DNA of 64,000 nucleotides from NCBI RefSeq assembly GCF_028689845.1, contig NZ_JAQVCH010000008.1:36858-100857 (forward strand), read 5' to 3'. A program made the translations under genes and the position numbers. The DNA comes from Flavobacterium sp. (GTDB taxonomy: Bacteria > Bacteroidota > Bacteroidia > Flavobacteriales > Flavobacteriaceae). The notes under the pieces are model-generated. The model saw only the letters and a list, made by a program, of their open reading frames with translations. It had not been told where the DNA came from and did no database searches. Below, piece by piece: positions 35,065 to 43,711 of the stretch. Position 1 is the stretch's first letter. Each line of letters begins with the position of its first letter.

Positions 35065-36533
35065 AAAATAAGAAAAATTTAGAGCGATTATTTCAAGAAC
35101 AATTCAAAGATTTTAATGAAAATCCGCCAGAAATTGTTTGGGAAAATATTCAAGAAAAACTACAGGAAAAAGAAAAGAAACGAAGAGTTATTCCAATTTG
35201 GTGGCGACTTGGTGGTATTGCAGCTTTGTTTATGTTGGGCATTTTAGGAATTCGTTCACTATATGATTCAAATACAATTTCCGTTGAAAACCCCGTGGTA
35301 ATTGAGAAAAATAGAAGTCCTAAAAATCCCATTTTAACTCCGCAAGAAAATCCTATCAAAGAAGGCGAAAATGTGAGCCAAGCCGAAAATGAAAACGCTT
35401 CTAAAACAACTACTAATTCATTGATTGAAGCAAAATCAAATTCGCGTTTTGAAAAAAATATTCCAGATGAATCTTCTACTCAGATAGTCAATGTGAATAC
35501 TAAAACGTTGAACAAAAAAACAAGTCTTAAAGCAAACAATCCCAATCAAAACGCAGATAAACAGGAAAGTATGGCCCAAAGTAATTTGGCAAAAAACATC
35601 AATTCAACAGAAGCTAAAAATCAAAAAAATAAATCAGAATTATCATCTAATTCTAATACTGAAAAATCGGAAAAGCCTAAAAATGATAAGCCTTTTGAAT
35701 TAATTGAAAACCTGTTAGTTCAACAGAAAAATACAGTAGATTCAACTCAAACTTCTGCCTTGGCAGAAAATCAAGTTGAGCCTAATGCGTTGGAAGAATT
35801 GCTAAAAGAAAAAGAAGAAAATCAAAAACCAAAAGTCGAACCTAAACTAAACAGATGGCAAATCTCTACGGCGGTTGCTCCTGTTTATTTAGGTTCCTCT
35901 TCCAACGGTTCTCCAATCGATGCCGATTTTGCAAACAATCCAAAAGACTACAAAAACACCATAAGTTATGGTTTAGGAGTTAATTATGATGTAAATCAGA
36001 AGTTTTCATTGCGAACAGGTGTGAGTAATCTTTCCTTGAGTTATGCCACAGAGGATGTTTATTTTTATCCTAATATAAATGCAAGAGGCATCACTACTTT
36101 AAATTACAGTTCACAAGGAGCCCCAATTAATGTGCAGGATTTTTCGGCTAACAATGAGATTCAAGTCGTTCAAAGTGGAGCAATTACGCAACAAATGAAT
36201 TATATTGAAGTCCCATTTGAACTTACCTATAAAGTGTTAGACAAAAAATTTGGTATTCAATTAATTTCTGGATTTAGTACTTTATTCTTGAACAACAATG
36301 ATTTAATGGTTGTTTCAGAAGGATTTTCTGCTCAATTAGGTGAAGCAACAAATTTAAATCAAATTCATTTTAGCACCAATGTCGGTTTAGGTTTTCGGTA
36401 TATTTTTTGGAAATCATTTCAAGCCAATTTTGAACCAACTTTTAAATACCAACTCAATACATTTAGCAGTAATGATGGCGGATTTCAACCCTATTTCATT
36501 GGATTGTATTCTGGTATTAGTTATCGTTTTTAA
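35061..36533 (+). CDS. Single-TM protein with long linker and C-terminal outer-membrane beta-barrel domain
   Basis: A 490-residue envelope protein with no signal peptide. Residues 1-43 are a charged N-terminal segment (ENPPEIVWENIQEKLQEKEKK) like the cytosolic end of anti-sigma proteins, with KKRR before a helix at ~45-66 (positive inside). Residues ~70-262 are a low-complexity Asn/Lys/Ser/Glu linker. Residues ~265-490 show alternating beta strands and end YSGISYRF with terminal Phe, typical of an outer-membrane beta-barrel (PorT/OMP_b-brl type). The barrel assignment comes from pattern only. Translationally coupled to the sigma factor. It might link outer membrane to cytosolic sigma. Confidence 0.85.
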   Translation: MKNKKNLERLFQEQFKDFNENPPEIVWENIQEKLQEKEKKRRVIPIWWRLGGIAALFMLGILGIRSLYDSNTISVENPVVIEKNRSPKNPILTPQENPIKEGENVSQAENENASKTTTNSLIEAKSNSRFEKNIPDESSTQIVNVNTKTLNKKTSLKANNPNQNADKQESMAQSNLAKNINSTEAKNQKNKSELSSNSNTEKSEKPKNDKPFELIENLLVQQKNTVDSTQTSALAENQVEPNALEELLKEKEENQKPKVEPKLNRWQISTAVAPVYLGSSSNGSPIDADFANNPKDYKNTISYGLGVNYDVNQKFSLRTGVSNLSLSYATEDVYFYPNINARGITTLNYSSQGAPINVQDFSANNEIQVVQSGAITQQMNYIEVPFELTYKVLDKKFGIQLISGFSTLFLNNNDLMVVSEGFSAQLGEATNLNQIHFSTNVGLGFRYIFWKSFQANFEPTFKYQLNTFSSNDGGFQPYFIGLYSGISYRF

Positions 36534-36611
36534 GCATCGTAGCATTCGTTTTTTTGTTATAAAGTTTAGTTAAGTTTGTTGTTACTTTAATGCCAACTGT
36601 AATAACGCATC

Positions 36612-36645
36612 AAGAGCACTTCGGTTAGAGTGCTCTTTTTTTTAT
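36612..36645 (+). terminator. Terminator of the sigma-factor operon
   Basis: Perfect 9-bp stem AAGAGCACT (36612-36620) / AGTGCTCTT (36629-36637) with an 8-nt loop and a run of eight T. It lies 79 nt after the barrel-protein stop. Confidence 0.88.
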
Positions 36646-36668
36646 ACCTTCCCGTCAAATTAGTCAAT

Positions 36669-37172
36669 ATGAAAAAAATGTGCTTCTTTCTTTTATTTTT
36701 AGGTTGTTTTCAATCTTGTCAAAAATCGGTTGCTGAAGAAGAAAATAAAATCAATACACTTTTAGACCAATGGCATTTGGCTGCAGCCGAAGCCAATTAT
36801 GAAAACTATTTTCAAGCCATGTCAACCGAAAGCGTTTTCATTGGAACAGATGCAACGGAAAACTGGAACAAAAAGGATTTTCAAGCCTATTCCAAACCTC
36901 ATTTTGATAAAGGAAAAGCATGGCGTTTTAAATCCTTAACTAGAAATATAAGCTTTAACCCAGATTATACTGTTGCTTGGTTTGATGAATTATTAGAAAC
37001 ACAAATGAAAATTTGTCGCGGTTCTGGTGTACTCGTTAAAGAAAAGAACACCTGGAAAATTAAACAGTATGTGTTGTCGATGACTATTCCCAACGAAACT
37101 TCTAAAGAAGTTATTCAACTTAAAGATTCTATTGAAAATCAATTGATTAAAAAATTAAAATCAAAAAAATAA
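36669..37172 (+). CDS. SnoaL/NTF2-like lipoprotein
   Basis: A ~167-residue lipoprotein starting at 36669 (MCFFLLFLGCFQSCQK, Cys in the lipobox); the open frame runs 13 codons further upstream but across the terminator T-tract. The mature part has the nuclear-transport-factor-2/SnoaL-like pattern: an N-terminal helix (INTLLDQWHLAAAEANYENYF), then MSTESVFIGTDATENWNKKDF, the strand VAWFDELLETQ and the closing GVLVKEKNTWKIKQYVLSM. NTF2-like folds bind many small ligands. Substrate unknown. Confidence 0.85.
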   Translation: MKKMCFFLLFLGCFQSCQKSVAEEENKINTLLDQWHLAAAEANYENYFQAMSTESVFIGTDATENWNKKDFQAYSKPHFDKGKAWRFKSLTRNISFNPDYTVAWFDELLETQMKICRGSGVLVKEKNTWKIKQYVLSMTIPNETSKEVIQLKDSIENQLIKKLKSKK

Positions 37173-37236
37173 CTTTTTAAAAAACCATTGCCACTTTTTT
37201 CTCGTAACTAAGAATATAAACTCAAAATTCTTGGTT

Positions 37237-37674
37237 ATGGCAATGAATAAAAAAATTAAGCTTTTCCTGTTTGGAACATTAAGTCTACTACTGCTCTTAG
37301 TTATTGTATTAGTGGTACATATTGCCATGGCAAAACCCGTGGTGGTGGACAATGCCAACTTACAAATCAGTAGAATCGACTTTAACGAACCGCTCGACGC
37401 TAGTAAAGCAAAGGAAATTCATCGAAATCTCAAATCGATTGAAGGGGTAAAAAACATTAAAATTGTTGCTGAAAAAGGTGTCGTGGTTTATTTTCATGAC
37501 AATCGAACCATCAATTCCTCAGAAGTTTTTGATAAGCTTATTTATCTCGGAAATTATGCAGCAAAACCTTTTGTGCTTTCCAAAGCGTTAGCGTCCAAAA
37601 AAGTTTGTCCGGTTATGAATACGGATAGCTTTAGCTATAAGTTCTCACGTGGCATTCAACGAATCTTTAATTAA
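37237..37674 (+). CDS. Small membrane-anchored protein with HMA-like (ferredoxin-fold) domain
   Basis: About 145 residues. An N-terminal hydrophobic anchor (LFLFGTLSLLLLLVIVLVVHIAMA) is followed by a domain with the beta-alpha-beta-beta-alpha-beta rhythm of heavy-metal-associated proteins (LQISRIDFNEPLDASKAKEI, GVKNIKIVAEKGVVVYFHD, SSEVFDKLIYLGNY). It lacks the CxxC metal motif; a lone Cys occurs in KKVCPVMN near the C terminus. ATG at 37237 is taken as start; 37243 is a near alternative, and a TTG lies at 37231. It is 16 bp upstream of the globin-like lipoprotein gene, so the two are probably cotranscribed. Confidence 0.75.
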   Translation: MAMNKKIKLFLFGTLSLLLLLVIVLVVHIAMAKPVVVDNANLQISRIDFNEPLDASKAKEIHRNLKSIEGVKNIKIVAEKGVVVYFHDNRTINSSEVFDKLIYLGNYAAKPFVLSKALASKKVCPVMNTDSFSYKFSRGIQRIFN

Positions 37675-37690
37675 CTAAATACTTTTTATT

Positions 37691-38272
37691 ATGAAACATT
37701 TTTCAAAACGCACCCTTTTTGCCTTAGTTCTTATTTGTGGATCTTTCTTGGTTTCCTGTAGTGATGACGATGAAGCTACACCAGCAGAATTAACCCTTTA
37801 TCAAAAATTAGGAGGAACATCGATGGTAGCCGATCCCAACAATTCAGGCCAGCTTATTGAACAAGGACGATTATCATTTCGTTCGGTTGTAGACAGTACA
37901 ATTACACTAATTGTAACAGATATTGTGTTAGAATCCAATGGAAATTTAGGAGCTCACTTTGCTCCTATTTTAGCCGAAGTAGCTAGCGGAAACACGACCA
38001 ACGTAGCGGTTTTAAGTAAAAACTTAACCGATTTCTTTTCGGCAAATACGGGTGGCGGAGCAACCAATACCTATTCTGGTTTAAATATGGTGGTCACTCA
38101 TGATCCAGCACTAAATCCGCGTATTGGTAAAAAAGTCAACAATACAGAATATGATAAATTTATTGGTTATGTTGGAGCTGCTGCTGGTTTAAATGGGGTG
38201 ACTGACCCTGCTTTAATTGGTGATGTAGTTACTGTACTAGAATCATTGCGTTCTCCAATTGTTCAAGAATAA
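37691..38272 (+). CDS. Lipoprotein resembling group I truncated hemoglobin
   Basis: A 193-residue lipoprotein (signal ALVLICGSFLVSCS, Cys23). The mature part resembles a truncated globin: LYQKLGG at 37-43, SVVDSTITLIVTD at 65-77 in the helix B region, HFAPILAEVASG, and TYSGLNMVVTHDPALNPRIG with candidate proximal His137. It ends in the helix-H-like DKFIGYVGAAAGLNGV. A ~20-residue insertion follows LGG, and the usual aromatic B9/B10 pair after VVD is replaced by Thr/Ile, so the distal pocket is atypical and heme binding is unproven. A terminator follows. Confidence 0.7.
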   Translation: MKHFSKRTLFALVLICGSFLVSCSDDDEATPAELTLYQKLGGTSMVADPNNSGQLIEQGRLSFRSVVDSTITLIVTDIVLESNGNLGAHFAPILAEVASGNTTNVAVLSKNLTDFFSANTGGGATNTYSGLNMVVTHDPALNPRIGKKVNNTEYDKFIGYVGAAAGLNGVTDPALIGDVVTVLESLRSPIVQE

Positions 38273-38288
38273 CATTAGCTTTTTTACT

Positions 38289-38320
38289 AAAATCGCCACT
38301 GTAAAGGTGGCGATTTTTTT
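38289..38320. terminator. Strong bidirectional terminator
   Basis: An 11-bp perfect stem AAAATCGCCAC (38289-38299) / GTGGCGATTTT (38307-38317) with a T tail. It lies between the convergent globin-like gene (stop at 38272) and the threonine dehydrogenase gene (stop at 38319). Confidence 0.9.
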
Positions 38321-39260
38321 ATTTTGATAAATTTTCTAACATTTCTACGGTCATCGAATCCATGTCATAGTGGTGTTTCCAATTCCAATCTTCACGAGCA
38401 GAAGAATCGTCAATTGAAGCAGGCCAACTATCCGCAATTTTTTGACGGAAATCAGATTTATAAGTAATTTTAAATTCTGGAATGTGCTTTTTGATTTCTT
38501 CCGCAATTTCTTTAGGGGTAAAACTAATTCCAGATAGATTATATGAAGAGCGAATTTTAATTTTTTCTGCTGGAGCTTGCATAATTTCAACCGTAGCTCT
38601 TATCGCATCTTCCATATACATCATAGGTAAAGCCGTATTTTCAGAGAGAAAACATCTAAACTTTCCTTTCTCTAATGCTTGGTGATAAATATCCACCGCA
38701 TAATCTGTTGTTCCTCCTCCAGGTTCGGATGTCCAGCTAATTAATCCGGGATAACGAATACTACGCACGTCGATTCCGTATTGTTTATTATAATATTCAC
38801 ACCAACGTTCGCCCGTTTGCTTACTAATTCCGTAAACCGTTGTAGGTTCCATAATTGTATACTGAGGCGTATTTTCTCTTGGTGTTGTTGGCCCAAAAAC
38901 CGCAATACTTGATGGCCAAAAAATCTTTTTTATTTTTCCTGCTTTGGCTAAATTCAAAACGTGAAACAAGGAATTCATATTCAAATCCCATGCAAAAGCT
39001 GGGTTTTTTTCGGCTGTTGCCGATAATAAAGCCGCCATTAAATAGACATCCGTAATTTGATACTGCTCTACTAATTGCTGAATCTGATTGTAATCTAAGG
39101 CGTTTACAACCTCAAAAATTCCATTGTTTACGACATCATTGTTTAGTTTACGAATGTCAGAAGCTACTACATTTTCATTACCGTATATAGTCCTTAATCT
39201 GTGCGTTAACTCTGTTCCTATTTGTCCACAAGCACCAATAATCAGAATTTTTGTATTCAT
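38319..39260 (-). CDS. L-threonine 3-dehydrogenase, SDR/epimerase type
   Basis: NAD-dependent oxidation of L-threonine to 2-amino-3-ketobutyrate by the short-chain-dehydrogenase (epimerase-like) form of the enzyme, characterised from Flavobacterium frigidimaris. About 314 residues from the start at 39260; a longer frame upstream overlaps the divergent lipoprotein gene and is rejected. It has the Rossmann GACGQIG at residues 8-14, YLMAALLSATAEKN, IFWPSSIAVFGPT, the catalytic YGISK (YxxxK) and PGLISWTSEPGGGTTDYAVD. A generic NAD-dependent epimerase is the alternative annotation, but these blocks favour threonine dehydrogenase. Confidence 0.88.
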   Translation of the reverse strand: MNTKILIIGACGQIGTELTHRLRTIYGNENVVASDIRKLNNDVVNNGIFEVVNALDYNQIQQLVEQYQITDVYLMAALLSATAEKNPAFAWDLNMNSLFHVLNLAKAGKIKKIFWPSSIAVFGPTTPRENTPQYTIMEPTTVYGISKQTGERWCEYYNKQYGIDVRSIRYPGLISWTSEPGGGTTDYAVDIYHQALEKGKFRCFLSENTALPMMYMEDAIRATVEIMQAPAEKIKIRSSYNLSGISFTPKEIAEEIKKHIPEFKITYKSDFRQKIADSWPASIDDSSAREDWNWKHHYDMDSMTVEMLENLSK

Positions 39261-39399
39261 AAGATATAAATTAAAGTACAAATATAACGTTTTCGTAAAT
39301 GAGAAATCAGCAAACAAATTACTTTTATTTTGGAAAGCTTTAACGCGATTAACCAAGATTCATTTTACCTTTGTATTTTTGAAATCTAATTTATTGATA

Positions 39400-39987
39400 A
39401 TGAAAATCCGAGTCCTTTTTTTCTTGTTTTTTATGTTTGTACTTTTTTCTTGTCAAAATGACAACGAGCAGCGTTTAATTCAACAACAAAAAGAATTGGC
39501 TAAAAGCGATGTGGCTTTTAAGAAAATTAATAGTGCCTGGAATTTCAGAATAATGAATTTAGAACCACATTCGCAAGATTTAATAAAAGATTGGACTTTA
39601 TGGCATTTGTTTTTAACCGAATTAAATCAAAAACCTACTCGTTCGATAGAGGCTTTTCAAAAAAAATCAAAAACGCTTTCCAAAAAAGCAGATGAAATGC
39701 TGCTAACCATTCCAAAACATTTAAAAACACCCGAATTTAAAAGTAGATTTACCGTATTACTCACCACCTTTCGCTCTTTAGAAATGTATATTAATTTAAA
39801 TGATATTCCGGTACAAAAAGTAACCGATTTAATTACCGATATTAATTTACAATTAGCTGCTATCGAACTACAAATCAATGAATTGGTTCGAAAAAAAGAA
39901 GTAAGAACTGAACAAGGTGAAGCAGAAATGATTCGACTATTAGACACCTCACGGGCTGCTAAAAATGCTCCTAAAATTTTAGAATAA
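39400..39987 (+). CDS. Helical putative lipoprotein upstream of mfd
   Basis: About 195 residues. The Met at 39400 begins a lipoprotein signal (IRVLFFLFFMFVLFSCQN); an earlier in-frame Met at 39124 is antisense to the threonine dehydrogenase gene. The rest is almost all alpha-helical and rich in Lys/Glu/Leu, with no recognised motif (QQQKELAKSDVAFKKI, KKSKTLSKKADEMLL). It runs directly into mfd, whose TTG start follows its stop codon. Function unknown. Confidence 0.78.
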   Translation: MKIRVLFFLFFMFVLFSCQNDNEQRLIQQQKELAKSDVAFKKINSAWNFRIMNLEPHSQDLIKDWTLWHLFLTELNQKPTRSIEAFQKKSKTLSKKADEMLLTIPKHLKTPEFKSRFTVLLTTFRSLEMYINLNDIPVQKVTDLITDINLQLAAIELQINELVRKKEVRTEQGEAEMIRLLDTSRAAKNAPKILE

Positions 39988-42900
39988 TTGAGTTTAAAAA
40001 ACATTCATTCCGTTTATCACGCTTCTGCAAAAGTGAACCAACTGGCAGAAATTATTGTTGCTCCTGAATCAAAAGCTCAACTTCAAGGGTTAATAGGTTC
40101 TAGTTTGTCTTTTGTGATGGAGGCATTATTTCAAAAAACAGAGCTCCCTTTTTTACTTTTGTTTAATGATAAAGAAGAAGCTGCTTATTATTTAAATGAT
40201 TTAGAAAACCTCATCAACGACCAAGATGTGCTTTTTTATCCGAGTTCTTATCGTCGTCCTTATTTAATTGAAGATACAGATAATGCCAATGTTTTGTTGC
40301 GAGCAGAAGTTTTAAATCGTATCAATTCACGTAAAATACCCTCAATAATTGTAACCTATCCAGAAGCTCTATTTGAAAAAGTAGTGACTCGAAAAGAATT
40401 AGATAAAAACACCTTAAAAGTGGCTGTTTCTGATAAGATATCAATCGATTTTATCAATGAAATCTTGTTTGAATATAATTTTAAACGCGTCGATTTTGTG
40501 TCTGAACCAGGAGAATTTTCTGTTCGTGGTGGAATTATCGATGTGTTTTCCTTTTCGAATGACCAACCTTACCGGATTGAGTTTTTTGGAAATGAAGTAG
40601 ATAGCATCCGGACTTTTGATGTAGAAACCCAACTTTCGTTAGAAAAACAGAAAAAAATTGCCATCATTCCAAATGTAGAAAATAAATTTTTGCAAGAAAA
40701 TCGTGAAAGTATTCTTTCGTATATCCATCCAAAAACGGTGCTTTTTATTCAAGATTCAACAGTTTCTTTAGCAAAATTAGATGATTTGTTTGAAAAAGCA
40801 ACAGTGGCTTTTTCTAAGCTTACGGGCGAAATTAAACAGGCTTCTCCCGAAGAACTTTTTATTCATCAGAAATCATTTTTAAAACAAGCTCTCGATTTTT
40901 CTATTGTTGAAGTTGGCTCCCATTCCTTATTCAACATTGAAAAAAAATTCGAATTTCATATCAAACCACAACCTCCGTTTAGTAAACAATTTGATTTATT
41001 GTTAAACAATTTAAACGAGAATCATTTTCATGGATTTAAAAATTATTTATTTTGCTCTAATGAAAATCAGGCGAATCGATTTCATGATATTTTTGAAAGT
41101 TTAGATGAGGAAAATCATGAAGACATCCGAAAACAATACAAAACGATTGTTTTTCCGCTCTTTCACGGATTTATTGATGAAGAAAATCAAATCGCTTGTT
41201 ATACTGACCATCAAATTTTTGAACGATACCACAAATTCACAATTAAAAACGGGTATTCCAAAAAGCAAACCATTACGTTAAAAGAATTAACCCAACTTTC
41301 TGTAGGGGATTATGTCACGCACATTGACCACGGAATTGGAAAATTTGGTGGATTACAAAAAATTCAAGTAGAAGGCAAAACACAAGAAGCTATCAAATTG
41401 GTATATGCGGATAATGATATTGTGTATGTGAGCATTCATTCGCTTCATAAAATTTCTAAATACAACGGAAAAGACGGCACACCACCCAAAATTTATAAAT
41501 TGGGTTCTAATGCCTGGAAAGCCCTTAAACAAAAAACAAAAGCTCGGGTTAAACACATTGCGTTTAATTTAATTCAATTATATGCCAAAAGAAGACTTGA
41601 AAAAGGATTCGCTTGTGCACCAGATAGTTATTTGCAAAAAGAGCTAGAAAGTTCATTTATTTATGAAGATACACCAGACCAAATTACGGCAACGCAGGAT
41701 GTAAAAACCGACATGGAAAAAGACCGTCCAATGGATCGTTTAGTCTGTGGCGATGTCGGTTTTGGTAAAACTGAAGTCGCCATTAGAGCGGCCTTTAAAG
41801 CGGTAGACAACGGGAAACAAGTCGCTATTTTGGTACCAACTACCATTTTGGCCTATCAACATTATCGAACGTTTACCGAGCGATTGAAAGAAATGCCGGT
41901 TACAGTAAATTACTTAAACCGATTTAGAACGGCCAAACAAAAAAGCGAAACCTTAAAAGGATTAGCAGAAGGTAAAGTTGATATCATCATCGGAACGCAT
42001 CAATTGGTGAGCAAAGATGTAAAATTTAAAGATTTAGGACTTTTAATTATTGATGAAGAACAAAAATTCGGCGTAAATGTAAAAGACAAATTAAAAACAA
42101 TTTCGGCAACTGTAGATACGTTAACGTTAACAGCTACACCAATTCCGAGAACTTTGCAATTTTCATTGATGGCCGCTCGTGATTTATCGGTGATTACCAC
42201 GCCTCCTCCAAATCGATATCCAATAGAAAGTCATGTTGTAGGTTTTAATGAAACCTTGATTCGTGATGCGGTTTCTTATGAAATTCAACGAAACGGACAA
42301 GTTTTTTTCGTTCATAATCGAATCGAAAATATCAAAGAAGTTGCTGGAATGATTCAACGTTTGGTTCCTGATGCTCGAATTGGCATTGGCCACGGACAAT
42401 TAGATGGAAAAAAACTGGAAGAATTAATGCTCGGTTTTATGAATGGTGAATTTGACGTTTTGGTGGCCACAACCATTATTGAAAGTGGTTTGGATGTGCC
42501 AAATGCCAATACCATTTTCATTAACAATGCCAATAATTTTGGATTATCCGACTTGCATCAAATGCGAGGAAGGGTTGGTCGTAGTAATAAAAAGGCTTTT
42601 TGCTATTTTATCACACCACCGCATTCGGTCATGACAGAAGATGCTCGAAAGCGAATCAATGCATTAACTCAATTTAGTGAGTTGGGAAGCGGATTTAATA
42701 TTGCTATGAAAGATTTAGAAATTCGCGGTGCTGGTGATTTATTAGGTGGCGAACAAAGCGGATTTATCAATGAAATTGGTTTTGAAACCTATCAAAAAAT
42801 CATGAATGAAGCAATTGATGAACTGAAAGAGAATGAATTCAAAGACCTTTATCAAGAAGAAAATGATAAAGAAACCAAAGAATATGTAAAAGAACTTCAG

Positions 42901-43350
42901 ATTGATACCGATTTTGAATTGCTCTTTCCAGATGATTACATCAACAATGTAAATGAACGATTGAATTTATATAATGAACTCGGTAATGTCAAAACGGAAG
43001 AAGCGTTGCTGGTTTATGAACAAAAACTTATTGACCGTTTTGGAGCATTGCCAAAAGAAGCTCATTCGTTGTTAAACAGCATCCGAATTAAATGGATTGC
43101 TACGCGTTTAGGAATTGAAAAACTCATCATGAAACAAGGAAAGATGATTGGGTATTTTGTGGGCGATCAGCAAAGTGATTATTATCAATCAACACGATTT
43201 CATAAAGTTTTGCAGTTTGTTCAACAAAATGGAAATCTTTGTAAAATGAAAGAAAAAGAAACCAAAAGCGGTTTGCGATTATTGCTAACGTTTGAGAATG
43301 TAAAATCTGTTAAAAAAGCATTAGAATTGATGGAGTTAATGGACAAATAA
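39988..43350 (+). CDS. mfd: Transcription-repair coupling factor
   Basis: DNA translocase that removes stalled RNA polymerase and recruits UvrA, 1120 residues. N-terminal UvrB-homology region (about 1-330), then RNA-polymerase-interacting CarD-like domain (about 440-500, LSVGDYVTHIDHGIGKFGG). The helicase core follows, with Walker A GDVGFGKTEVA, box II DEEQ in LLIIDEEQKFG, LTATPIPRT and the TRG motif region MRGRVGRSNKKAFCYF. A C-terminal autoinhibitory domain completes it. It starts at TTG 39988, immediately after the preceding stop; no nearer ATG fits. Flanked downstream by direct repeats. Confidence 0.97.
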   Translation: MSLKNIHSVYHASAKVNQLAEIIVAPESKAQLQGLIGSSLSFVMEALFQKTELPFLLLFNDKEEAAYYLNDLENLINDQDVLFYPSSYRRPYLIEDTDNANVLLRAEVLNRINSRKIPSIIVTYPEALFEKVVTRKELDKNTLKVAVSDKISIDFINEILFEYNFKRVDFVSEPGEFSVRGGIIDVFSFSNDQPYRIEFFGNEVDSIRTFDVETQLSLEKQKKIAIIPNVENKFLQENRESILSYIHPKTVLFIQDSTVSLAKLDDLFEKATVAFSKLTGEIKQASPEELFIHQKSFLKQALDFSIVEVGSHSLFNIEKKFEFHIKPQPPFSKQFDLLLNNLNENHFHGFKNYLFCSNENQANRFHDIFESLDEENHEDIRKQYKTIVFPLFHGFIDEENQIACYTDHQIFERYHKFTIKNGYSKKQTITLKELTQLSVGDYVTHIDHGIGKFGGLQKIQVEGKTQEAIKLVYADNDIVYVSIHSLHKISKYNGKDGTPPKIYKLGSNAWKALKQKTKARVKHIAFNLIQLYAKRRLEKGFACAPDSYLQKELESSFIYEDTPDQITATQDVKTDMEKDRPMDRLVCGDVGFGKTEVAIRAAFKAVDNGKQVAILVPTTILAYQHYRTFTERLKEMPVTVNYLNRFRTAKQKSETLKGLAEGKVDIIIGTHQLVSKDVKFKDLGLLIIDEEQKFGVNVKDKLKTISATVDTLTLTATPIPRTLQFSLMAARDLSVITTPPPNRYPIESHVVGFNETLIRDAVSYEIQRNGQVFFVHNRIENIKEVAGMIQRLVPDARIGIGHGQLDGKKLEELMLGFMNGEFDVLVATTIIESGLDVPNANTIFINNANNFGLSDLHQMRGRVGRSNKKAFCYFITPPHSVMTEDARKRINALTQFSELGSGFNIAMKDLEIRGAGDLLGGEQSGFINEIGFETYQKIMNEAIDELKENEFKDLYQEENDKETKEYVKELQIDTDFELLFPDDYINNVNERLNLYNELGNVKTEEALLVYEQKLIDRFGALPKEAHSLLNSIRIKWIATRLGIEKLIMKQGKMIGYFVGDQQSDYYQSTRFHKVLQFVQQNGNLCKMKEKETKSGLRLLLTFENVKSVKKALELMELMDK

Positions 43351-43354
43351 AAAA

Positions 43355-43711
43355 CTTATATGACTTATTTGACTTATATGTTAAAAAATAAAAATTAACC
43401 ATATAAGGATCATATAAGTTTAAGATGTATTATAATATGTGCTCCAATTTATACAAAAAGTGAAAAAATAAAATCCAAGTGAAAAGCAGGGAAATTCATC
43501 AAACGAATGAATAAAAGCTTATATGACTTATATGTTAAAAAAAATAACCATATAAGTTTAAGATGTATAAGGAAATGTGTTCCAATTTATACAAAAAGTA
43601 AAAAAATCAAATCCAATTGAAAAACAGAGAAATTCATCAAACGAATGAATAAAAGCTTGTATGACTTATATGTTAAAAAATAAAAATTAGCCCTCTAAGT
43701 TTAAGGTAATT
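43355..43711. repeat. Direct-repeat block downstream of mfd
   Basis: A unit of about 140-160 bp occurs almost three times. It starts CTTATATGACTTAT and ends AAACGAATGAATAAAAG. Copies are at 43355-43517, 43518-43655 and a truncated third from 43656 to about 43710. Inner landmarks repeat in order (CCATATAAG, GTTTAAGATGTATAA, CCAATTTATACAAAAAGT, AATTCATCAAACGAATGAAT, the last containing TTCATCAAACGAATGAA, a near-palindrome). No coding potential is seen. Confidence 0.85.

Noticed and set aside
39124..39399. Extension of the lipoprotein gene upstream of mfd
   Set aside because: It would overlap the threonine dehydrogenase gene on the other strand and hide the lipoprotein signal that starts at 39400.
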